A stretch of 5,673 bases of DNA, taken from the NCBI GenBank assembly GCA_017622155.1, contig JAGARS010000082.1, positions 1 through 5,673 on the forward strand, in the 5' to 3' direction. The translations under genes and the position numbers were made by a program. The stretch is from Peptococcaceae bacterium (lineage in GTDB: Bacteria > Bacillota > Peptococcia > Peptococcales > Peptococcaceae). Of the stretch, positions 1 to 5,253 are shown piece by piece (within the stretch, counting starts at the first letter, position 1; each line of letters begins with the position of its first letter). Below the pieces are notes generated by a model. It saw only the letters and a list, made by a program, of their open reading frames with translations. It was not told the origin of the DNA and ran no database searches.

Positions 1-569
1 ACGAGCTTTCCTGCCCTAATTGTAAAGGGACAGGGGTAGTTTCTGTACGCAAAACCACATCTCAGACTTACGAAGTGCCTTGCGATTATCCCGGCTGCAA
101 AAAAGGAAAAGTATCCTGCGGTGTATGCAGCGGTACCGGCAAAAACGCAGACGGTACGCCTTGCCGTACATGCAAAGGCACAGGTGTTGTGGATTGTCAT
201 GTATGCGGCGGTGTAGGCAAAATCAAACGAGTAAAGCAGGAAACCTGGCTGGAACACGAGCCTTGCCATATTTGCAATGGCCGCGGCATGGTGGCATGTT
301 ACCAGTGTCACGGCACAAAAGAACGGGTTTGCCCTGAATGTAAAGGCAGCGGCACCGTACGAAATACCGGCAAAATCGTTTTGCTTGCTGTAATGGCACT
401 GCTGGTGATTGCTATGCCTGTACTGGCAGCAATTGCTGCACTTATCGGTTTGGGCTATTGCCTGTTCTCTATTGAACAGAAAAACAAAGAAAAAGCGCAA
501 AACAAACGCGACTACGTCACTGGGCCTAACCGAGAAGATGCGCAAATGGAATTTAACGATGTAGAATAA
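1..569 (+). CDS. Membrane-anchored protein with DnaJ-type CxxCxGxG zinc-binding motifs (5' end outside window)
   Basis: The frame is open to the left edge (first whole codon at 3), and another cysteine motif lies at the very start, so the gene begins upstream; the GTG at 75 is an internal valine. In the visible 188 residues I see eight cysteine pairs: C4/C7, C27/C32 (a CxxxxC variant), C39/C42, C54/C57, C65/C68, C88/C91, C99/C102 and C110/C113. Most are followed by GxG as in the DnaJ cysteine-rich domain, where two such motifs bind one zinc, so about four zinc sites are possible. No J-domain is visible. Residues 125-157 are strongly hydrophobic with a central proline, fitting one long or two short membrane helices, and a charged 31-residue tail follows. 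The motif suggests protein binding, chaperone-like or scaffold; the actual function is unknown. It ends in TAA just before a shared terminator and is convergent with the isocitrate dehydrogenase gene. Confidence 0.85.
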   Translation, partial: ELSCPNCKGTGVVSVRKTTSQTYEVPCDYPGCKKGKVSCGVCSGTGKNADGTPCRTCKGTGVVDCHVCGGVGKIKRVKQETWLEHEPCHICNGRGMVACYQCHGTKERVCPECKGSGTVRNTGKIVLLAVMALLVIAMPVLAAIAALIGLGYCLFSIEQKNKEKAQNKRDYVTGPNREDAQMEFNDVE

Positions 570-585
570 CAACCAATTGCATAAG

Positions 586-621
586 AAAAGCAACGGAATT
601 TTTGTATTCCGTTGCTTTTTT
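586..621. terminator. Bidirectional intrinsic terminator between convergent genes
   Basis: A perfect 14-bp inverted repeat (586-599 paired with 606-619, arm AAAAGCAACGGAAT) encloses a 6-nt loop. On the plus strand the stem runs into six T residues (616-621), ideal for ending the zinc-motif gene, whose stop is at 569. On the minus strand the stem ends in TTTT followed by CTT, so it can also end the isocitrate dehydrogenase transcript, whose stop codon is at 624-626. Confidence 0.9.
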
Positions 622-623
622 GT

Positions 624-1619
624 TTATTTCATATTTTTTATTACAGCTTCGGTAAAGGCTTTGCAGCCCAGGGTACCGCCCAGTTCGGCAGTCATCTGCC
701 CGTTGGCAAAGCAGTGTGCTACTGCATCTTCGATACGCTGCCCTTCTGCCATCATACCAATATGTTTCAGCATCATAGCCGAAGACAAGATAGCCGATGT
801 CGGGTTGGCAATATCTTTGCCGGCAATATCCGGTGCAGAACCGTGCACTGCTTCAAACACTGCTGCATGTTCACCGATATTGGCCCCCGGTGCTACACCC
901 AGGCCCCCTACCAATGCACTGCCCAGGTCGGAAATGATATCACCATACAGGTTTGGTGCTACCAGCACATCATATGCATAAGGGTTTAATGCCAAATCCA
1001 TACAGGCAGCATCAATAATCTTATCATTGAATGCGATATTCGGATAGCCTTGCGCCACTTCTTTGGCGCAGTTCAAAAACAGGCCGTCGGTCAGTTTCAT
1101 AATATTCGCCTTGTGAATGGCAGTTACCTTCTGTTTGCCCATTTTCACCGCATAATCAAAGGCATATTTCACAATACGGTCACTGGCCGCTTTGGTAATG
1201 ACTTTGGTAGCTTCCGCTCTGCCTTCATCCACCTGTTTTTCAATACCGATGTATAAACCCTCTGTATTTTCACGCACAATGGTCAAATCAATATTCTGAT
1301 ACAGCGATTTCACACCTTCAAAAGAGCGCAGCGGACGCAGATTCACATATAAATCCAGCCGTTTCCGGATTTCTACATTGACACTGCGAAACCCTTTGCC
1401 AATTGGTGTGGCGGTAGGGCCTTTCAGGGCCACGCCATTGCGTGCAATGCTGTCAAGCACCGTATCATCAATAGGTTTGCCGTATTTGTCGCAAGCCTCT
1501 GCACCGGCTTCCTGCACTTCCCAGTCTACCTGCGCACCGGACGCCTCTACAATGGCTTTGGCAGAAGCAATTACCTCTTTGCCAATACCATCACCGTATA
1601 TTAATGTAATTGTTTGCAT
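624..1619 (-). CDS. icd: NAD-dependent isocitrate dehydrogenase (isocitrate/isopropylmalate dehydrogenase family)
   Basis: Catalyses oxidative decarboxylation of isocitrate to 2-oxoglutarate in the cytosol. The 331-residue protein has the family fold markers: GDGIG at 9-13, the substrate arginines R85, R95 and R116, Y123, K170, and metal-binding aspartates D203, D227 and D231 within the family signature NLYGDIISD (223-231). The S79-x-N81 pair ahead of R85 is the isocitrate-type substrate loop, as in the mitochondrial NAD enzyme, and argues against 3-isopropylmalate or homoisocitrate. After HGSAP the residues D264-I265 occupy the positions that are Lys-Tyr in the NADP enzyme of E. coli, so NAD is the likely cofactor. 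The ATG is preceded by AGGAG (1628-1632) with 8-nt spacing. It follows the aconitase gene by 106 bp on the same strand with no T-tract terminator between, so co-transcription is likely. The gene symbol is by function; the enzyme is of the short NAD type, not the 416-residue E. coli Icd. Confidence 0.88.
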   Translation of the reverse strand: MQTITLIYGDGIGKEVIASAKAIVEASGAQVDWEVQEAGAEACDKYGKPIDDTVLDSIARNGVALKGPTATPIGKGFRSVNVEIRKRLDLYVNLRPLRSFEGVKSLYQNIDLTIVRENTEGLYIGIEKQVDEGRAEATKVITKAASDRIVKYAFDYAVKMGKQKVTAIHKANIMKLTDGLFLNCAKEVAQGYPNIAFNDKIIDAACMDLALNPYAYDVLVAPNLYGDIISDLGSALVGGLGVAPGANIGEHAAVFEAVHGSAPDIAGKDIANPTSAILSSAMMLKHIGMMAEGQRIEDAVAHCFANGQMTAELGGTLGCKAFTEAVIKNMK

Positions 1620-1684
1620 ACTGTCATCTCCTAAAAAATCCTGTTATTTATGACACAGGGAAATTTATTTGTATCGCAACCAGC

Positions 1685-1706
1685 GGGACGCTGGAGACAG
1701 CGTCCC
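1685..1706. repeat. Perfect 9-bp palindrome with GAGA loop, REP-like intergenic hairpin
   Basis: Arms GGGACGCTG (1685-1693) and CAGCGTCCC (1698-1706) are exactly complementary around GAGA (1694-1697). It is GC-rich in an AT-rich spacer between the aconitase and isocitrate dehydrogenase genes. On the minus strand, the sense strand here, no T-tract follows, so it does not look like a terminator; it resembles dispersed palindromic elements or an mRNA-stabilising hairpin between operon genes. Only one copy lies in this window, so repeat status is unproven. Confidence 0.55.
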
Positions 1707-1725
1707 CTACAGTTTTATATATTGT

Positions 1726-3648
1726 TTATTTTTCGTTTTTTATCGATGTTAACAAACCGCCTGCCAATAATAATGCTTCCTGCCGTTCGCCGAGGTCAAT
1801 ATTTAATGTTATTTCTGCACCTGTTGTTTTGTTCTGCATGATTACCGTGCCTTTTTGAATCTGGGCAATCAGATCTTGGAATGCCAGTTCGTCGCCTTCA
1901 TGAATGCTTTCATAGTCCGCTGCGTTGGCAAATGTCAACGGAATAATCCCGTTGTTCACCAGATTCTGCTTATGAATACGAGCAAAAGATTTAGCTACAA
2001 CTGCTTTTACGCCTAAATACAGCGGTGCTAACGCCGCATGCTCACGGCTGGAGCCCTGCCCATAGTTTTCCCCAGCTACGATAATGCCGCCGCCGTTGGC
2101 TTTGGCTTTTGCCGGAAACTCCGCATCACTCGGTGTCAGGCAGTAATCCGCCAAATGAGGAATATTGGAGCGATATGGCAAAAGCGATGCATTGGATGGC
2201 ATGATATGGTCTGTGGTGATATTGTCTTCCAATACGGTCAGTACTTTTGCGCTAAAATGATCCTGTACAGGCACTGCTGCCGGTACGCCTTTAATATTCG
2301 GACCTTTCACCAGTGCGGTTTTGCCAATATACGCTTCATTTGGCGCAATCAGCAGATTGTCGTCTATTTCAAATCGTTCAGGCACAGTTGCTTCTGCAAA
2401 TGCTTCTATGCCGCTTGGGTCTGTAATGACGCCGGCAATGGCAGAAGCAATAGCTGTTTCCGGGCTTACCAGATACACATCGGCGGATTTGGTGCCGCTG
2501 CGCCCGTAGAAATTGCGGTTAAAGGTACGCAAAGATTTACCATTGCTGCATGGCGCCTGCCCCATACCGATACATGGGCCGCAGCCGCATTCCAGCACTC
2601 TTGCACCTGCTTCCAGAAAAATCGACAGCAATCCGTCATCCGCTAAGCGTTTCAAAATCTGGCGAGAGCCCGGCGAGATTACCAGTGATACATTTTCATT
2701 TACTTTCTTGCCTTTCAAGAGCATGGCACACTTGGCCAAATCCAGATAAGAGGAATTGGTGCAGCTGCCGATGGCCACCTGATGAATGGATTCCCCTGCC
2801 AGCCGGCTTACCGGTACTACATTGTCCGGACTGTGCGGGCAGGCTGCCAATGGCTCTAACGCGCCTAAATCAACATGAATGGTTTTCATATATACGGCAT
2901 CTTCATCGGCCGCTAATGGCTGATATGCATCTGCTCTGCCCATAGATGCCAGAAAATCCTGTGTAATTTCATCACTCGGGAATATGGATGTGGTAGCGCC
3001 CAGCTCGGCACCCATATTGGTAATGGTGGCACGTTCCGGCACGCTCAAAGTTTTAACACCATCGCCGGTATATTCGTATATTTTGTTGACGCCGCCTTTT
3101 ACCGTTTCCTGCTGCAGGACATAGAGAATTACATCTTTTGCCGAAACCCCGGCACGCAGCTTGCCTGTCAGACGCACTTCTATCACTTCCGGCATCTGAA
3201 TATAATAACTGCGCCCTGTCATAGCAGCCGCTACGTCTACACCGCCGGCGCCAATAGCCAGCATACCTAACCCCCCGGCAGTCGGTGTATGGCTGTCAGA
3301 GCCAATCAAGGTATCCCCCGGCACGCCAAACCGTTCCAGATGTACCTGATGACAAATCCCGTTGCCCGGTTTGGAAAACCAGATGCCATAATTTTTAGCG
3401 GCACTCTGAATGAATAAATGGTCATCAAAATTTTCAGGCCCGGCCTGCAGCATGTTATGGTCGATATATGCCACGGATAATTTTGTTTTTACGCGGTCGA
3501 TTTCCATTGCTTCCAGCTCCAAGTACGCCATGGTGCCGGTAGAGTCTTGCGTCAATGTCTGATCAATGCGAATTCCGATTTCTGTGCCCGGAATCATCTC
3601 GCCATCCATAAGATGCGCTGCAATAATTTTTTCTGTTAAATTTGCCAA
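1726..3648 (-). CDS. acn: Aconitate hydratase (clostridial/Aquifex-type single-chain aconitase)
   Basis: Interconverts citrate and isocitrate through cis-aconitate using a [4Fe-4S] cluster. Numbered from the chosen TTG start (640 residues), the cluster ligands are C296 (in GSCTNSS) and C356/C359 (in GCGPCIG). Other landmarks are KIDQTL-like and LTQDSTGTMAYL near residues 28-43, GSDSHTPTAGG near 116-126, DNITTDHIMPS at 475-485, and the swivel-domain YGQGSSREHAAL at 529-540. The length fits the roughly 640-660 residue putative aconitase family (TIGR01342 type as I recall it) rather than the roughly 900-residue AcnA or AcnB. The frame is open upstream to a TTG at 3738, but homologues begin almost at the NLTEKI motif, so I chose TTG 3648 (giving M-A-N-L-T-E-K), with GAGG at 3660-3663 and 11-nt spacing; GTG 3657 is the alternative. 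A dedicated promoter and structured leader lie upstream; isocitrate dehydrogenase follows. All catalytic blocks look intact. Confidence 0.93.
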   Translation of the reverse strand: MANLTEKIIAAHLMDGEMIPGTEIGIRIDQTLTQDSTGTMAYLELEAMEIDRVKTKLSVAYIDHNMLQAGPENFDDHLFIQSAAKNYGIWFSKPGNGICHQVHLERFGVPGDTLIGSDSHTPTAGGLGMLAIGAGGVDVAAAMTGRSYYIQMPEVIEVRLTGKLRAGVSAKDVILYVLQQETVKGGVNKIYEYTGDGVKTLSVPERATITNMGAELGATTSIFPSDEITQDFLASMGRADAYQPLAADEDAVYMKTIHVDLGALEPLAACPHSPDNVVPVSRLAGESIHQVAIGSCTNSSYLDLAKCAMLLKGKKVNENVSLVISPGSRQILKRLADDGLLSIFLEAGARVLECGCGPCIGMGQAPCSNGKSLRTFNRNFYGRSGTKSADVYLVSPETAIASAIAGVITDPSGIEAFAEATVPERFEIDDNLLIAPNEAYIGKTALVKGPNIKGVPAAVPVQDHFSAKVLTVLEDNITTDHIMPSNASLLPYRSNIPHLADYCLTPSDAEFPAKAKANGGGIIVAGENYGQGSSREHAALAPLYLGVKAVVAKSFARIHKQNLVNNGIIPLTFANAADYESIHEGDELAFQDLIAQIQKGTVIMQNKTTGAEITLNIDLGERQEALLLAGGLLTSIKNEK

Positions 3649-3659
3649 ATTCGCCACTT

Positions 3660-3663
3660 CCTC
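3660..3663 (-). promoter_or_regulatory. Weak ribosome binding site for aconitase, overlapping the uORF stop
   Basis: GAGG on the minus strand lies 11 nt before the TTG at 3648, a long spacing before a non-ATG start, so initiation looks weak. It overlaps the TGA stop (3662-3664) of a 27-codon leader ORF, an arrangement compatible with translational coupling. It is much too close (2 nt) to serve the alternative GTG at 3657. Confidence 0.45.
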
Positions 3664-3745
3664 ATCTTGATTGTATTTTATACAGCAATCTGTTCTGACT
3701 TCTGTATATATGATTAAATTGTTCGAAAATGCATACAAAATACAT
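3662..3745 (-). CDS. Candidate 27-codon leader ORF (uORF) ahead of aconitase
   Basis: An ATG at 3745 is preceded by AGGAG (3749-3753), although with only 3-nt spacing, and opens a 27-codon frame ending in TGA 13 nt before the chosen aconitase start. It lies in a different frame from aconitase. The peptide starts MYFVCIFEQF and is rich in aromatic and basic residues, with no run of one regulatory amino acid and no known domain. The same AGGAG sits 10 nt before the in-frame TTG at 3738, so it could instead drive an N-terminally extended aconitase. It may be a leader peptide or chance. Confidence 0.3.
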   Translation of the reverse strand: MYFVCIFEQFNHIYRSQNRLLYKIQSR

Positions 3746-3761
3746 TATCTCCTATACAAAG

Positions 3762-3803
3762 ATAGCGCCGGGAACAAAGCATTCTGCCTGTTCTCGACGC
3801 TAT
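3762..3803 (-). promoter_or_regulatory. Long hairpin in the aconitase mRNA leader
   Basis: ATAGCG (3762-3767) pairs with CGCTAT (3798-3803) and the pairing continues through 3776/3789, giving about 15 stacked positions on the minus-strand RNA with one C-A mismatch and one G-U wobble. A short inner GCA/TGC stem can close the tip. It lies just inside the transcript predicted from the promoter at 3817-3845. The downstream tract on the minus strand is only CTTTGTAT, a poor U-run, so it is better read as a 5' stabiliser or regulatory leader structure than as a standard terminator. It might still end transcripts of the upstream TraB-family gene, which has no other clear terminator. Confidence 0.6.
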
Positions 3804-3816
3804 TTTCACTGTGTAT

Positions 3817-3845
3817 ATTATAATTGATTCTGCAGTGTTTCACAA
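3817..3845 (-). promoter_or_regulatory. Predicted housekeeping promoter for the aconitase-isocitrate dehydrogenase genes
   Basis: On the minus strand TTGTGA (3840-3845, four of six consensus bases) is followed by exactly 17 nt and a perfect TATAAT (3817-3822). Transcription would start near 3810, giving a leader of about 160 nt that carries the long hairpin and the small ORF. It lies in the gap after the TraB-family stop codon. Confidence 0.7.
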
Positions 3846-3855
3846 GAGCTGTGCC

Positions 3856-3872
3856 GTATAAATACTGTATAC
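3856..3872. promoter_or_regulatory. Possible operator: GTATA-N7-TATAC dyad upstream of the aconitase promoter
   Basis: A perfect 5-bp inverted repeat with 7-nt spacing is centred near 3864, about 54 nt before the predicted start of transcription and just upstream of the -35 box. That position and AT-rich dyad form suit a LysR-type regulator; Bacillus citB is controlled by the LysR-type CcpC through dyads in its promoter region. The match is short and could be chance. Confidence 0.3.
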
Positions 3873-3899
3873 ATGCACTTGCAAACATAGCTGTGGTTT

Positions 3900-5066
3900 T
3901 TAGAAAATTGTCTGAATGATATCCATCCCGGCAATAATGGTGCCCAGCGTACTGCCCAGATTAGCCATGATCACAATCAGCAGCGTACGGATAAAACGAT
4001 TGTGGAAACAGCCTTTCAAGCTGAATATATCTGTAGAGATATTGCTTACATCCTCCACTTTCGGCTTACGTACATGGGCTTCCATCAATCCTGCAAACCA
4101 GCCGCAGGCCAGCATTGGATTGAGTGACGATATTGGCGCTACCACAAATGCGGTAAGAATGCTCAATGGATGCCCCAGCATCAATGCGGTAAACAGCGCT
4201 GCCAGACAACCGTTCCACAATACCCAGCTGCTCACCAGTTCTACACCGGTATCAATATTCTGCAAAAATCCCCACGCAATCAGCAGCACAATTGCCACAG
4301 GAATGCCCCAGCCGATTACTTTGCCCAGCTTGCCGGCAGGCGGCACATTGCTGATTTCCTCCATATCCTGCTCTTTGAAGATTTCTTCTGTTACACCGGC
4401 AACATGAGCACCGCCCAATACCGCTACGATTTTTTCGCCCGGTGCATTTTTAATTTTATTTGCCAGATACTGATCGCGCTCATGCAGCAGAATATCGCCT
4501 ACTTTCGGAAACTCTTCCTGCATGTTTTCCATAGCGGCTTCCAGCATGTCTTTCTCCAGCATTTTGCTGATTTCTTCGTCCGTGATTTCACTCTGTTCAT
4601 CATCATCCAGAGCAAAAAACAAGTTAAGCAGCAAATCGAACTTTTCTTTCAGATTCATTTTACGCCAGATACGCATAAAGGTGGTCTGAATATTGCGGTC
4701 TGCCAATACCAGTGTGGCGCCAGTCTCTTCGGCAGATTGTATGCCCTGCGCCATTTCCTGCCCTACATTGGTATCCAGCTGTTTCGCCAGTTTTTTCTGA
4801 TAAGAGCTCAATACCAGATTGGCCAGCATAAACCCAACCTTGCCGTCTTTGATTACCTGCACCAGGTCTGTATCCGACCAGGCTTTGGGATTTTTCATAT
4901 TATTGTAGCGATCCTCGTCCAGCTCCACGCAAATGCTGTCCGGCTGTTCATGGTCAATCACTTCTTTTACCAGCTCAGCACTGGCTTTGGATACATGGGC
5001 AGTGGCAATGAGAATCAGCTCTTTTTCGTTATACTTCACACGGGTGATATGTTCTTCCGATGTCAT
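3900..5066 (-). CDS. TraB/PrgY-family membrane protein
   Basis: Belongs to the TraB/PrgY family, named after enterococcal pheromone-shutdown proteins and related to the Tiki/GumN group of putative metalloproteases; its physiological role in this organism is unknown. In the 388-residue protein the N-terminal domain shows ATAHVS (21-26), VELDEDRY (47-54), DRNIQTTFMRIW (123-134), HERD (195-198) and GGAH (218-221). The C-terminal part has about four membrane helices (near 250-268, 281-299, 301-323 and 360-380), with the conserved LNP (315-317), EAHVRKP (329-335) and a terminal NLGSTLGT-type segment. I chose the ATG at 5066 because AGAGG lies 7 nt upstream, whereas the ATG seven codons earlier (5087) has no ribosome binding site. 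The first GxxH motif, usually GTAH, is ATAH here. It has its own promoter and lies between tctA and the aconitase gene; no functional link to citrate is evident. Confidence 0.9.
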   Translation of the reverse strand: MTSEEHITRVKYNEKELILIATAHVSKASAELVKEVIDHEQPDSICVELDEDRYNNMKNPKAWSDTDLVQVIKDGKVGFMLANLVLSSYQKKLAKQLDTNVGQEMAQGIQSAEETGATLVLADRNIQTTFMRIWRKMNLKEKFDLLLNLFFALDDDEQSEITDEEISKMLEKDMLEAAMENMQEEFPKVGDILLHERDQYLANKIKNAPGEKIVAVLGGAHVAGVTEEIFKEQDMEEISNVPPAGKLGKVIGWGIPVAIVLLIAWGFLQNIDTGVELVSSWVLWNGCLAALFTALMLGHPLSILTAFVVAPISSLNPMLACGWFAGLMEAHVRKPKVEDVSNISTDIFSLKGCFHNRFIRTLLIVIMANLGSTLGTIIAGMDIIQTIF

Positions 5067-5073
5067 CGTTATA

Positions 5074-5078
5074 CCTCT
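5074..5078 (-). promoter_or_regulatory. Ribosome binding site deciding the TraB-family start
   Basis: AGAGG on the minus strand, followed by T, sits 7 nt before the ATG at 5066. The upstream in-frame ATG at 5087 is preceded by AT-rich sequence with no purine tract, so the shorter product is favoured. Confidence 0.75.
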
Positions 5079-5112
5079 TTTCACCATTGGTATTTAAAAT
5101 ACAATAAAGATT

Positions 5113-5141
5113 ATTATAATCCTTTTCGCCATTTCCTGCAA
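5113..5141 (-). promoter_or_regulatory. Predicted promoter of the TraB-family gene
   Basis: On the minus strand TTGCAG (5136-5141) is followed by a 17-nt spacer and a perfect TATAAT (5113-5118). Transcription would start near 5106, giving a leader of about 40 nt. The -35 match is modest (the TTG core only), but spacing and -10 are ideal, and an upstream terminator makes an independent promoter necessary. Confidence 0.65.
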
Positions 5142-5186
5142 CAAGTTCTTCCATATATCATATGTAGCAAGCGCAAATACTTTTGC

Positions 5187-5231
5187 AAAAAAGAAACAGC
5201 TGAAGCAATATTGATTATATCACTTCAGCTG
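5187..5231 (-). terminator. Intrinsic terminator of tctA
   Basis: On the minus strand CAGCTGAAG (5223-5231) pairs with CTTCAGCTG (5197-5205). The inner bases extend the stem through a wobble pair and GATAT/ATATT to about 15 bp with a 5-nt loop. A T-rich tract (TTTC then six T, 5187-5196) follows directly. It begins about 22 nt after the tctA stop codon and separates that transcript from the TraB-family gene. Confidence 0.88.
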
Positions 5232-5253
5232 AAACACACTTTATGAAAGTATA

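Noticed and set aside
75..77. GTG as the start of the zinc-motif gene
   Set aside because: The frame continues unbroken to the left edge and encodes another CxxCxGxG motif before it, so it is an internal valine codon.
624..1619. 3-isopropylmalate or homoisocitrate dehydrogenase as the product
   Set aside because: The S79-x-N81 substrate loop is the isocitrate type, and the neighbour is a complete single-chain aconitase rather than a split LeuC/LeuD pair.
1685..1706. The GAGA-loop palindrome as terminator of aconitase
   Set aside because: No T-tract follows on the minus strand, and the downstream gene has no convincing promoter of its own in the spacer.
2038..2646. A plus-strand open frame of 202 codons opposite aconitase
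   Set aside because: It is the complement of highly conserved aconitase coding sequence; the product has no recognisable domain.
5152..5164. CATAT-N3-ATATG dyad (read on either strand) upstream of the TraB-family promoter
   Set aside because: It is a 5-bp AT-only type repeat that is easily expected by chance in AT-rich intergenic sequence, with no second copy in the window.
5172..5185. Small hairpin GCAAA/TTTGC next to the tctA terminator tract
   Set aside because: The stem is only 5 bp and AT-rich, and the adjacent 15-bp hairpin already explains termination.
4170..5246. A long plus-strand open frame (358 codons) opposite the TraB-family gene
   Set aside because: It lies antisense to a gene with clear family motifs, a ribosome binding site and a promoter, its product resembles no family I know, and it runs through the minus-strand promoter and terminator.
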